64,000 bases of DNA from Dillenia suffruticosa (GCA_033439265.1 JAVTVX010000026.1:7007001-7071000); one strand, 5' to 3'. Positions 11,855-23,439 are shown, counted from the stretch's first letter. Numbers and translations: made by a program. The notes: a model not told the origin generated them from the letters alone.

Positions 11855-12618
11855 AGCTATTCATGTATGCACATTTCCACCTCTCTCTTTCTTTATTTGC
11901 TCAACTCTAAACAACCACTCAAATGTTCAAAGAAAATGTGTCCAATCTTGTTGAGAATCAAGCCAAAATTGTGGGAAATAAAGATGAACAATGTGAAGTA
12001 AAAGCAAGGAGAAATCTCAAGACACAATGGAATAGTCTCAAACTATGGATCCAAACCCCACTCAAGCAAGCAAAAAATAGCCCACAATTGAAATTATTGG
12101 AGCTTAAGAGATTGATGAAACCCAAGCAAAGCCAGTTCAACAAAAGTAAGCAATGGAGCAAGCACAAGATGACCAAAAAGAAGATGAACTAGCATTGATA
12201 CCAAGCAGGCACCAAGAAATAAAAAAGTTCAAGATGGTTTATTCCAACATAACTTTTAAAAGTGCTTTCATTGTTTAAAAAAGGAGATTATTCGTTCAGA
12301 GTGGAGAGATAAATAGTTGAACAATTGTTTTCTATTCAAAATTTTAATTTCCATAAAATAAAGGCATTAAAAATCTCACATCTTGACATACTAGGGAGAT
12401 ATGTTAACCTGACAATATCTAAATTAAAATCTCCTTAACATATCAAAATTTTGAAAACTTGACATTATTTAAGAGAAGTCTTGATTCATGAGTAACTACG
12501 AGTTCATGTTTTTGTACTCCAAATCTTTAACTACCCAATCAATGGCAAGAATATCCAAAACAAATTCGTCTCTTCTAAGATCATTAGATTGACCAAGTAG
12601 TACATGGAGCCTCAATGC
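11855..12618. other. Spacer between Copia C and CACTA-2
   Basis: This 764-base stretch holds one 89-codon plus-strand frame (11923-12192), rich in Lys and Gln. I do not recognise it, and it has no domain hallmark. Base composition is the same as around it. I see no RNA gene or known repeat. The bases directly before CACTA-2 are TGC. Confidence 0.4.
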
Positions 12619-12699
12619 CACTACAAAACAAATGCCCTATCCAGACAGATGAAAACCGTTTGCAAGAACCACTGAAACTGTCGGCAGAACCTTCTTTGA

Positions 12700-13510
12700 T
12701 GAATAGGCCTTCAATTGACTATACACTAGTCGGGATAAGTCTATCCCGACGGTTTTGGTCACCATTGGACCATGTCCTAGATGTGTACTAACAATTAAAA
12801 AAATGTTTGTAAAAGTTATTATTTTTTACGTCGGTTATCATATGTATTAAGAAAAGTTACTGTATTTTATCATTGGTTAACACAAATGTTAGAAAAAACT
12901 ATTTCCTTTTACCGTCGGTTTGAAAAGCGTCAGTAAAAGTTACTGTCTTTAATCGTTGGTTACCACGTGTTAGGAAATGTTACCGTATTTTATCGTCAAT
13001 TACCACGTGTTGGGAAATATTAATGTTTTTTATCATCGATTATCATAACTATTAAGAAATATTACTACCATTTATTATTAGTTACTACAAGTGTTAGAAA
13101 ATGTTACCGTATTTTATCATCGGTTACTATAAGTGTTGAGAAATGTTACAGTCTTCTATTATCGATTAATGCAAGTGTTGGGAAAAGTTACTATTTTTTA
13201 TTATCATCTAGAAAAGCGTTAGAAAAAGTTATATGTTAGTATAAATTACTATCTTGTATCGTCGGTTACCACAAATGTTAGCAAATATTGCCGTCTTTTA
13301 TCATAGGTTATCATAATTGTTAGGAAAAGTTAGTATTTTTTATTATCGGTTACTATAAGTGTTAGGAAAGTATTGCATTTTGTTGTCAGTTATCACATGT
13401 GCTAGAAAATATTACTATATTTTATTGTCAGTTAGCACAAGTGATAGGAAAATTTACTATATTTTATTGTCGGTTACCACGTGATATCAATAGTGATAGT
13501 TTTTTAAAAT
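12700..13510. repeat. B-type subterminal repeat array of CACTA-2
   Basis: Roughly twenty imperfect units of the form TTAGGAAA(A/T)GTTAC(T/C) alternate with ATCGTCGGTTACCA over 800 bases. The GGATAAGTCTATCCCGAC palindrome-like block is at 12733-12750. It matches 4577-5188 in inverse orientation and 39230-40120 in CACTA-3. I see no gene here. Confidence 0.7.
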
Positions 13511-13871
13511 GGTGTAGATTTGAATTACTATAGGTAAATTAAAAAACTATAAAATAAAGAAATTACAAAAATAATATAAACATAATAAGGATTGTATTAA
13601 TATGCAAAATGATTGATACATTAACTCATAAATAGAATAACGAATACATATAATACCAAAAAAAGGAAAAAAAAGATTGTATATCCCACAATTGCATATC
13701 TTCTGAGATGCTCAAACCAAGAATGTTCACTTCGATCACAAAAAAATGTTATCATAAGAATTTGAAGGCACAATCCCACCATAAAAAACATATAATTTTA
13801 AAATTAGGCAAATAACTGAATAGTAGTAAGTAATTTTATGCACAATCATTCATGTCAAACTATTCATAAAA

Positions 13872-13986
13872 CCTTGCCTGTCTGCCTTTGCCTTGCCTAT
13901 TGTTTGCCGCCGAAAAGCCTCCTACTAGAGCTAGAGGAGGCTTTTCAGTGGCAAACAATAGGCAAGGCAGAGGCAGATAGGCAAGG
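13872..13986. repeat. Large hairpin in the Rep element (51-bp arms, 13-base loop)
   Basis: Left arm 13872-13922 and right arm 13936-13986 pair at 47 of 51 positions. The loop (13923-13935) reads TACTAGAGCTAGA. The stem begins CCTTGCCTGTCTGCC and its inner end is GAAAAGCCTCC. It lies 13 bases inside the left terminal repeat and upstream of the Rep coding parts. That is where CRESS viruses keep the origin hairpin and where hairpin-ended linear replicons keep terminal folds. The loop does not show the common TAGTATTAC-type nonamer. Confidence 0.85.
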
Positions 13987-14220
13987 TGTAGGTAAACCAG
14001 GAGAAAATCGGAGGCAAACAAGGTTCAAAGATAGGGAAAGGAGAAAGAAAAATAAAACAATAAATGAAAAACATAAATATGGAGAAAATACTTCAAGTAA
14101 AGCAGGAAGCTCAAAAAAAGAGTTCGACCGTCAGAGAGTTCATTTTACTTACATTGATTCATGCCGAAGCGAGATTTCTTATCGATGGAAAAACAATAAT
14201 CAATAGAATCAAGGGACTCT

Positions 14221-15290
14221 TTGAGTGCAGAGCTAGTGATAGCAACTGAAAACCATCAAGATCGGGGAACACACTATCATGTAGGGATTTGGGCAAAAAA
14301 TGCATCTAAGAATACACTTAGGAACAAACTCAGAAAGGTATTCTCGAAGTGGCCGGGAAGGGCAATTGACATCAGCTTTCACAAAGGGTGGGGATCCATT
14401 TGCTTATACATTATAAAAGAAGATAAAGAACCCTTAGTTTGGGGGGAATTCACTCTGGACCACATAAAAGTTTTTGCATATGCACATGAAACAAAGAAAG
14501 GAGCCAACCTAGAAATAGGAAACATAGCTCTACTAAAGAAACTCGAGCAGATAGAAGATTGGTACCAAGTTTATAGAGATGATATACTAGCTAACAAGGT
14601 ATTACAAAACTTACCTAGAATGAAGGAAGCCTTCGAAGACTTTAGGACTTTAAAAGATATAGAAACCAATGTATTCAGCCGAATTTTAAAGTATGTAGAG
14701 GAGATATGAGAGAAGCACTTAGTGATTGATTGGATCGCGTGTCAGCTATGCTTTAAAAGACCAATAAAGACAAAACAATTATTCATTTATGGGGAGCCCA
14801 GCACCCAGAAGACGCTCCTAATGCACTGCTTAGCCAAAGGTGATAAGAATTATTTTGCTAGTTCCGAAAGAAATGACTTTGCAGGAGCAAGTGATCATTA
14901 CGATTTGTGTGTTTTCAACAAGTTTCACGAACAAGAGCAGTAGGGCGAACAAGAAGGAATGTGGGGAGGAGCCACAATGGAGGGGAGGACCTTCGTAAAC
15001 GACCTATTAAAGGTACTCGATGGCTAGGAGTGCAGGCTCGACTCCAAGTATTCCAGGGTATTAAAAAAAAAGAGAAATGTGCCCATCATTATGATCGCGA
15101 ACAAGCTGCCACAACTAATGGAAAGGCACGCGCCTTTTAGAGCAAGGCTCTTTAGGGTAAGGTTCTCAACCCAAATAAAGAATTTAGAGGAGGAAAGAAT
15201 CATAGCAACACTGTGGGGATGCTTGGTAAGAAGAGCCACAAGGAGCCCTTATGTGCTAAAGAGAAGCAAACACCAGGAGAGGTAGCCTTG
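14221..15290 (+). pseudogene. Rep (replication initiator) coding parts of the Rep element
   Basis: The endonuclease part (about 14220-14710) contains HYHVGIW (HUH motif 2) and, about 55 residues later, YIIKEDKEP (the tyrosine motif 3), preceded by FHKGWGSIC. The helicase part (about 14720-15290) contains a YGEPST P-loop-like stretch, an acidic FHEQEQ-adjacent Walker-B-like region and VPIIMIANKLPQL, an SF3 motif-C-like stretch. Order and spacing match CRESS-type Rep, which nicks and rejoins the origin for rolling-circle replication and unwinds DNA. It is closer in style to geminivirus-related initiators than to Helitron Rep, which has a two-tyrosine motif and a Pif1 helicase. It is a fossil and not intact. 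Confidence 0.8.
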
Positions 15291-15489
15291 GCCTACAATG
15301 AGAGTAGCGCACTCGTACTACCAGTGGAAAAGTGAGAAAAAGAGAATGGGGAAATAATCTTCGCAAATAATACTACCGAGTAGGTGAACGCTATACAACA
15401 AGTGGAAAACCCCATTATGGAGAAAAGAGACAAAAAGCAATAGAAAAGATCATGAGGCAACACTAATAACCAAAGAATGGGGATTCTAT

Positions 15490-16160
15490 ATGCTAAAGCC
15501 AAAGATCATCAAGGTTAGAAAGGGGTACAACATTCTAATCTTTAAAATTTTGAAAATAAAAGAGAAACAATGGGAGGAGAATAACAATAGGGTGCACCTA
15601 TTGTACTTCGCAAGCATACCAATCAAAAAGAAAGAGAAAGAGGAAGGGAATGGGGAGAAAAAAGACCCCTTAAAAGAGCTGTTTGAGCAGCTGGAGGAAA
15701 GGGGACCGAGCATGAGGAAGAAAAGGATGAAAACACAGAAGAGGGGGAACATGAGAGCGTAACCAAACTAAAAAGCATCTTTATGGATAACAAGGAAAGA
15801 GAATGGATCAGAAAAGAAAAAAGAGCTCAAAACTCTATAATTAAGAAGGGTGGGTATAAAAAGAAGAAGTATGGAGCGTAATAAGCCTACAAAGAACCAA
15901 AAGCGAACAAGAGGATGACTACGCAACATGGCCACTCGAAATTAAAATCTATGGAAAGGAGGACCCGGAGGATGATGGAAAAAGCGAAAGGATGGTCTTT
16001 CCAGCAGTAATTAGAAACGTAAGACGAGGGGAAGAGGAAGAAAGAGGAATCAACATGTATGAAAAGGTAAAAAATATAATTGAAATTAGGGGGAGTAGTC
16101 AAGGAATAACAGCTATCAAATGCGAGATCTCGCTCTCAAGGAACAGAGAAAAGCAACCCT
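15490..16160 (+). pseudogene. Second coding tract of the Rep element, family unknown
   Basis: Same strand as Rep and downstream of it. Codon-like, lysine- and glutamate-rich coding sequence includes IIKVRKGYNILIFKIL near the start, VHLLYFASIPI shortly after, and further on YATWPLEIKIYGKE and IIEIRGSSQGITAI. Alternating hydrophobic beta-strand-like segments would fit a jelly-roll or movement-protein type product, but I see no motif that settles this. It is broken, like Rep. It fits the two-gene plan of small CRESS replicons. I do not recognise it. Confidence 0.5.
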
Positions 16161-16202
16161 AGAACATAGTGTGTTGAAAAGAGCAGAAAAAATATCATAT
16201 AA

Positions 16203-16290
16203 GAAGACGATATGCCAACAAGAAAAAAGATAAATATGAAGCAAAGGAAGACGATATGCCGACAAGAGAAGACGATATGCAGACGGGGAA
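16203..16290 (+). repeat. Three iteron-like direct repeats near the right end of the Rep element
   Basis: GAAGACGATATGC occurs exactly three times, starting at 16203, 16247 and 16268, each followed by a C/A-ACA(A/G)-like tail. Spacing is 44 and 21 bases. Repeats of this type beside the end of a Rep replicon resemble Rep-binding iterons. They could also be part of the coding tract, giving a repeated ED(D)MP-like peptide. The function is inferred. Confidence 0.6.
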
Positions 16291-16534
16291 GCATCTACGA
16301 ATTTACTTGGAAAAAAAGAAAAGCATGGAGAAGAAGAAGACTTTGACATGAATGATTGTGCATAAAATCATTTACTACTATTTAGTTATCTGCCTAGTTT
16401 TAAAATTATATATTTTTTATGGTGGGATTGTGTCTTCAAATTCTGATGATAATATTTTATTCATAAAAATCAATAATGAAATGAATATAATTACATGGTG
16501 ATATTGTAAAAAATGATTATAAATGAAAATATTA

Positions 16535-16960
16535 CTTTCTATGTAGAGTTAGGTGGTGATGATGATAGTTGGGTTCTATGTGCACTCCCAATATCTGGTA
16601 TTGGAGAAACCTAACAATACAAAGAATTTATATTATTATTCAAAAACAAATATGAAATTAGTAAGATTATACTGAAAACCAGATAAATGACATTCGTATC
16701 AGAACACCAGCAATAAGACTTGCTTTATTAATCAGATTCATCAATTCATCATGCTGTCTACTTTCAGCATGTATAGTAATATGCATAAGAACATTACTTA
16801 CCAAATTAGTAAGATTGTGATTTTGTTTCATTAATCGTTCTACTATAAAAGTCATATCTTCGTTCTTAGATCTGGTTGGATGCACAAATTTGCGTTGTGA
16901 TGAAATTGTAACCTTCCTCACTCATCTGATTGTTCCCCTTGAATCAAGCCCTTCAACTTT
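16535..16960 (-). pseudogene. CACTA gene 2 (3' exons) in CACTA-2
   Basis: A frame on the minus strand at 16921-16780 reads ERLMKQNHNLTNLVSNVLMH and then ends in NLINKASLIAGV. CACTA-3 has the same protein (38620-38763), ERLIEQNKNLTNLVSNILMH then NFINEARLIAGV, about two thirds identical over 48 residues. A second exon-like block at about 16540-16615 (ISNIPDIGSAHRTQ-like) matches 38853-38933. The last exon is separated from these by the Rep element. Position near the B end suggests the TNPA-type second product of CACTA elements, which binds subterminal repeats; that role is inferred from position only. Upstream exons are not resolved (17000-18650 shows only AT-rich traces). Confidence 0.6.
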
Positions 16961-16999
16961 AGATACGAAGTCATTTCCTTAAGACAAATTCGAACTTTC

Positions 17000-19480
17000 T
17001 ACTTGTCCTTTTTCATAATTAATAGACTTTATTTCACTGTTCATCATTTTCTATAAGAAGTAAAGTGAATCAAATCTCAATGTCTCATAAACATATCAAA
17101 TAGAATTACATGAAAGATAATCATTAATACCACAACTTCTGATACTTTCGTAGAAACTAAAATGCCATCTGATTGTGATCTACTTATAATATAAAGCATG
17201 ACTCTAGAATGTTTCAACCTATCAGATTGTATCATTTGTAATGGTAAAAATAAATCATTTTAAAGTGTTATATGGGTAAAATTGATAGCAAGTAAAATAA
17301 AATATGAATTTTTTATATCTTCTCATGTATAAGCTTAGCAAATGACTTCAATTGTAAGCAATGTGGATCAATCAATTTTGCACGACATTCTGATCTTCTT
17401 TTACTAATTTTTTAGCACAGAGAAAAAAATATTAAAAAAATAAATGGATTGCATTAAAGAGTACAGTAAGAAAAATTAGTAACTTATACCTTTCCTTTAT
17501 CACTCAACCAAAAAGTAATAAACTCCCTATACTGATTTGGATCAACCATTTTATCTTTCATTCTTTTGATATTTTTATCTATTCCAAGTGAATAATCGAA
17601 CATTTTGATTTCAAAGTATTTTTAAAACTCTTCCATTTGTCACACAAATTTTTAATAACCCATTTCTTATTGTCATCTTTGATTGATTTGAAAGTAATCT
17701 TTGACTATAATTAAAATAAAAGAAATATGTAAAGAATAAAATTAGATATATTAACTTACCACATATGTCATTGAGTAATAAAACCCAATACGTATACAAT
17801 TGCTCACATGTTGTCTTTATACTCTATTGGCATGTCATGCCAAATCCTATAATTTAATACAGCAGTCGAATGCATTCTGACTATAAAATCAAGAAATTTG
17901 TAAAAAATCGTACCATCGATTTCTATTAGTTGATTTAATTTATTTATTTTAACCATCATGCGCTTTCCTTTTGGGGGTCTATGTTTCTTGACAACTGCTC
18001 AAAATAAAAAATTAAAATGGATAATTAATTGATAGCATGTTAATATTAAATTTCAAATTAAAATGATCTATTTATTTTTAAACCTGGGGTAACATCTTGG
18101 AATGATTAGGTTTCTTCAAACTGAACTTGTTATTAGGATGGTTGTGATACTTCGTGGTCAGTTATAATACTCATCCGTCGTTTAGTTCATCCTATATTTA
18201 TAGATGAAAAATTTTTAAATCTTTCAAATATCCATTCCCAGCACAAGCCAATAGAATCCAAAACAACAGAGTGACTTTTTTTACTATAAAAAAAGTGTGA
18301 CTACCTTTTGATGAAACTTTGTAAAGTAGTTGCTCGTCTTGTAGATTTCTTGGTGTCTGAATATATGTTATAGAGTATTTCAGTGAAGCTTGAGTGAGAG
18401 CTTTGGATGGGTCTAGAAACTAAAAATATATTTGGCTAATTGTATAGATTTCAGGGGAAGAAAAGTTTTTGATTTTTTGTTAAAAACGTGCTTGATTGAG
18501 TGAGAATTTTCGATAGATTTTGAGAGATTTCAGGGGAATTAGACTAAAAATATGTTTCGTTGAGTAAGAACTTCGATGGATTTTGAGAGTTTTGAGGGGA
18601 AAAGAGCTTTCGAGGGAAGAAGAGGTTTGATAGTTTCAAGGGAATAATTTATAATATGTTTGGGTTTAGTCATTTGATCGCCTTATTTTCACAAACAAAT
18701 CTTCAAAACCCGCTTTTTTTTCACTCTTTTGTCTCTCTATAAATTTTTCTTGACTTTTTTCCATACTTTTACTCTTTACCCGCCTATTTTTTCATTACAC
18801 ACTTTTTTCATAGTTTTAATCATTACTGTTGTTCTTAACTCTTCACATTTTTCCATGCTTTTAGTCAATATCTGCCACATGTCTTTTCCATATCATCACA
18901 ATTATTGTGTGTTATTTAGGCTGTTAAAAAAATCACCACTTTTATCACGCATTATGACTATATTATTACACTTCATGCAATTTTTACAACTTGTTACCTT
19001 GTTTTATACATATATCAATACATACTATGTTAAGTTAATATCATTACATAGTTCCACTCGCACGAAACTACTATATTTAATATCAACAAAATCGATAGTC
19101 ATATTGTGCTTTTATATGAAAGAAACCTAGAGGGGTGAATAGTTTCGCCAATATTTCGTACAAGGCACCGTGGTAGACCACACAAGCACGTAGTTAGCGA
19201 TGCAAGCACATAAGGCGCTCGCGGTAGACCGTGGAAGTGTGTGGTCGGCCACGAGAGCACAAAAGGCGCTCGTGGTTGACCTCGTGAACACTCGTGGTTG
19301 ACCGCTTGTGCTTTGCACGTTAAGCACTAAGATTTTGTAGTTTAGTCGTTTGGGATTGATATTGATAGCTTAATTTAAACCTAATTTATGAAATTTTTTC
19401 TGAATTATTTTCAAATTTAGATTTCACTTAAATTTTTATAATCAAAACCTAATTTTGTCAACAGTATAAATAAGAAAAAA
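17000..19480. other. AT-rich interior of CACTA-2 between gene 2 and TNPD
   Basis: No convincing coding region. 17450-18250 has minus-strand exon-like snippets that may be upstream parts of gene 2 but no recognisable domain. 18470-18660 holds imperfect repeats of a GATTTTGAGAGTTTCAGGGG-like unit, and 18700-19110 is pyrimidine-rich on the plus strand. This would suit the upstream region of gene 2 in minus orientation. The GC-rich block at 19150-19320 is listed separately. Confidence 0.4.
19150..19325. repeat. GC-rich block with GTGGTAGACC units (CACTA-2, copy 1)
   Basis: Inside AT-rich sequence, this 170-base GC-rich block repeats GTGGTAGACCACAC, GCGGTAGACCGTG, GTGGTCGGCCACG, GTGGTTGACCTCG and GTGGTTGACCGC. 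They are separated by AAGGCGCTCG or GCACATAAGGCGC-like stretches. Each unit is nearly self-complementary. Related blocks are at 24230-24400 and 30735-30860, and a cousin is in CACTA-3 (37853-38110). Confidence 0.65.
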
Positions 19481-19699
19481 ATCACACTTGTTACCATACT
19501 TTATAGCTATATTACAACATATCATGCATTTGTTAACACATGATACCATACATTATAGCAATATCATTTCATATCATATACTTATTACCACTTGTTACCA
19601 CACACCATAGCCATATCAGTAGATATCATGCACAGAATAAAATAGAGAATGCATCAATGATTGCATAATGTGTAAACAAAATCTCATTATATTTTGTAC

Positions 19700-22600
19700 G
19701 TATATGCATCCCATCCTACTTTATCAACCTTATCATCATCATTCATCTGTGTTGATGCATCTGCTCCATCTGCATCAACATTAGTCTGAACCCATACCTA
19801 ATTATCTGATGATGGGTTACTTTTTGAATTCAAATATTGATTCATTATTTCATCACCCATATCAAATTCATTTCTAACTTTGACATTTGTACAACAAGCC
19901 ATCATTTATACCTTTCATCATCCACATAAAATACCTCTTTGCTTGGGATGTCAATACATAAGGATCATCCAGCAAATCGGCACCCATGTGATTCAGATAA
20001 GAGAAATTTACAAGTATTGAGCCAAATCTGTCATTTTTACATTCTCATTGTAGGTCGACCCAATTACATCGAAATGACACAAAAATATATATTCCATTAT
20101 AGTTTATTTGAATGATTTACCTTAACATTCTATAATAATTAACTTTACCTTTAATGTGCCTTTTATCTCTCGCACTTACATAACTAATATCATCTACTGC
20201 TATCACAACTCTTGAATTCTAAGTTTGATAGCACTTCTTGTGATTTTTTACATAGAATCAATATTTATTAATTATATACCCATTGTAATTTCTAACCAAT
20301 AGATCTGGTCCACAAGTAATCTATTTTACTTCATCTGTAATCTTTCCGGGATATTTTGGAATCATAACCCGGAGAAAAAATCATGTAAATAGAAAAAATT
20401 AATAACATTAAAAAGATTGAGTATTGATATACTTATACAATGACTAAACCAGATACTAAATATTAACTATGAAGTCTATCAATTTGAAAAATATTTAACT
20501 TCTTCTCAAGGTTTGCTCTTCGAACATATTGTATATGTTTCCTTGATACAAAACATTACATATATATTATTGTATAACATTAGAGTTTAATATTCATAAA
20601 TATTATTATCACAATGTATACTTACACTCCAAATGAGATAATCGAGTCATTGTTAAATAATATGTATCTAAGGCATTGTTGCAATGATTTCTCATTAAAA
20701 CAAATTCAAGATGTTCATTTTCTTTTTCATCTTTTAACAGATCTACATCTCCCAAAGTCCTTCCAATAGTTCTTAAAATAGACTCATCTTCTTCAAATGC
20801 AATCTGGTTGTCATCATTCCGTAATGAATGATTAAACCTTATTTCAACCCCATCTAAATACCTTGAACAGAACAACAAGCACTCATTTGTTATATAACCT
20901 TCCATGATTAAACCTTCAAGCCATGCTCTATTACGTACATAGGATTGAGTTGAAACAAATATCTACATATACATACATATGCATTGTATTACATACAATA
21001 TATATATAGCAAATATCACATGTTTGTATGATTGTTAAATAAAGTAAACATGATTGTTAAATAAATAATCAAAATAAAATGAACTTTTCAACTGGATACA
21101 CCACCCATTTATCACTAGTCCTCCAATCCTTACTTCACTTGTCAAGTGCATGATCAACTGTATCATGTTAGTAAAAATAAAAGAAAAATCTTTTCAACGT
21201 CGCACATAATTTGTGAAACTAATACCTCCGGTTGCTCAAGTTTTCATGGATCAAGCACCCTAGAGTAAAGACATTTGAAAATATTATAAATTTTAATGAT
21301 AACAGAGCTAACGTTGTCGGACAGTGATTCACAAATTGCTATGAGAATAAACTCTTACATTAAAATGTAATAGTTATAACTCTTTAAACCTATTAATTTT
21401 CACTGCTTCAATTAAACACATCTGGAGATGTTAGAGGAGCACTCATTAGGAAATTTTAAATCCTTCAAAACCTTAAAAAATGCATCTTTCTCCTGCAAGA
21501 TCATTTGATAACACACTTGAAGTAAAAATAGGTTCGTAGAGTTTGGTTTATGTATTGCATGTAGATCCTTTCTTATTTCCATCTCTTTAAGATCAAGCCT
21601 AGGCTTGTCTTTAAACATTCCTTCTTGCCCAAGAGTTGTACCAACAATTACATCAATAATTTTTCTCAGTATACATTATGTCAATATTGTGTCTAATTAA
21701 AATATTCTTCCAATAAGGAAAGTGAATCAATATGCCTTTTTTTTTCTATCCTTACATGTTTTGGGACTTGTTAAGTGAATCCCATCTAATTCTTGCAACA
21801 CATTGATTCCAGATCATTGTTTCAGAGTAACTCCGAATTCCTTTGTTCCATCAAAAGAATGTTCATCATACCTGAATGGATGAGCTGACTTCAACTATTT
21901 TCGATATCCTATATGACAATACTTCCAGCCATGACATAACTATTTAGAGCATGTATCATATCCGCATACTGGACATGCAAATTTAATTTTAGTACTCTAT
22001 CCAAATATATTAGCATACATAGGGAAGTCATTAATGATCTATAACAGCACTGCATACATTTTGAATCTTTCACCAACTGAAAAATCATAAGTATCTACTC
22101 TTTCGTGTTATAATTCTTTCAGTTCTTTCACCAATGGTTACATATACATATGTATTCTGTCGTCAGGACTTCTAGGACCAGAAATAAGTAATGTGAATAT
22201 GAAGTTTACAGACTTCATACATAATCAAAGAGGCAGGTTATGTAGTATCATTAGTACTGCCAGGCGCTATGCGCAATGTTCAATGTTTTAAATAGATTGA
22301 AACCATCTTATGCTAGTCCTAATAGAATATTTCTTGGGTCAGTAGAGAAGTTAGAGTATAGGAAATCAAAATTCTTCCATACAGGAGAATCTGATAGGTA
22401 TCTTAGGAGTTTATCCTTTATTCTCTTGTTATGATGCCATCTCATCAAAAAAGTAGTTTGGCTTCATGTAAATAGTTTTTACAATCTAGGAATCGAAGGA
22501 AACCATTTCAACATTTTGATAGGTTTTTTTATTAACATCTTGATCTCCATCTACATTTCATTTCCATCTAGAAACACCACACACAAAATATACATCATCT

Positions 22601-23290
22601 TTGTCTCCATCTTTCCAGTACATCATGCAATCATTAGAACAGATATGTATTTTTTCATATCCTAACCCTAAAACTAAAATAGTTTTCTTCATTTCGTGAT
22701 AACTGTTTGGCAATATATTTCCATCAAACAAAAATTTAGCTAAAGACACTAACATTAAAGAAAAAATTTGTTGGTCCACCTACACAAACACTTTAAGTGG
22801 TATAGTGCACAATAGTTGTAAATATAGTGTATTTCGAATTTTGATATACTAGATTTTTAGCATTCTCAAACAATTCATGAAACTTATCTGAACTTGATTC
22901 ATCTGTGTTAGATGTATGAGAAGTTGGTTCGTCTACAATGCATGCATCATATAAATGTGTGAATATGTCAGGTAACATGTCAAACATGTCATGGTCAAAC
23001 AGATTATCATTACTATTTGAGGGGTCATTTACGTTGAATGTATGAGATGTAGATTTTCCATTACTCTTCTCGTAATATATCTACTTGTCATAACTATGTT
23101 GAAACCACCCATGACATAACAAGTGATTGAACACCGTGTGTGTATGAGATCTCAATGTGTTGAAACATTTAACACATGAACAAGATATCTTCCCATCAAT
23201 GGATCGAATACTTGCATATTCAAATTCAAGAAATGTATTAACCCTGATAATATATTTATCATTTGTTCTTAATTTAAAATACATCTATGA
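19700..23290 (-). pseudogene. TNPD-type CACTA transposase (Transposase_21 with DUF4218 and DUF4216)
   Basis: Reading leftward: a transposase-associated zinc-binding domain (23284-23081) with CSCVKCFN and LLCHGW; a linker with EPTSHTSN and KFHELF (22987-22793); the Transposase_21 core (about 22780-21600) with ICSNDCMMYW, CGVSRWK, ISGPRSPDD, LVKELKEL and ACPVCGYDT-like stretches; DUF4218 (about 20930-20600) with NECLLFCSRYLDGVEIRFN; and DUF4216 (about 20340-19800) with VSFRCNWVD and YVLTSQAKR. This is the full domain order of plant En/Spm TNPD proteins, which cut and join the CACTA ends. Many in-frame stops and shifts are visible throughout, for example within the Transposase_21 core, so it is dead. 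Introns may explain some gaps (21000-21400). Confidence 0.85.
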
Positions 23291-23439
23291 CTTGTCCATG
23301 ATATTAAATGCAAATGCAAATGCTTTTGCACAAGCCAATTTTGAAAATAGAGAAATAAATGCACAAGCAAATAGAGAAGAAAAATGTTATTGCACAAATG
23401 AAATGCTATTTTTGGCACCAGATATCATATAAGAAGAGA

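Larger units (their letters stand above)
13746..16454 (+). mobile_element. Rep element: CRESS-DNA-virus-type Rep fossil bounded by 114-bp terminal inverted repeats
   Basis: Terminal inverted repeats (13746-13859 and 16342-16454) differ at about 9 of 114 positions. Parts in order: a 51-bp-arm hairpin (13872-13986); an endonuclease part of a replication initiator (about 14220-14710) with HUH motif HYHVG and a YIIKED tyrosine motif; a superfamily-3 helicase part (about 14720-15290) with a P-loop-like region and a VPIIMIAN motif; a second coding tract of unknown family (about 15490-16160); and three iteron-like repeats (16203-16280). HUH plus SF3 helicase in one initiator is the hallmark of CRESS DNA viruses such as geminivirus relatives. 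It is broken, with several breaks. The 8% difference between the end repeats suggests an old insertion. Sister CACTA copies lack it. No target duplication is clear, and exact ends are uncertain by a few bases. Confidence 0.8.

Noticed and set aside
11923-12192. 89-codon frame as a host gene
   Set aside because: No recognisable domain, no promoter or splice context, and the composition is common in AT-rich repeat DNA. Kept only as a note in the spacer.
15079-15285. Separate short gene for the VPIIMIAN-containing frame
   Set aside because: It is the end of the Rep helicase part, not an independent gene.
13746-16454. Helitron interpretation of the Rep element
   Set aside because: The initiator has a single tyrosine motif and an SF3-type helicase, not a two-tyrosine Rep with Pif1-type helicase, and the element has long inverted ends, which Helitrons lack.
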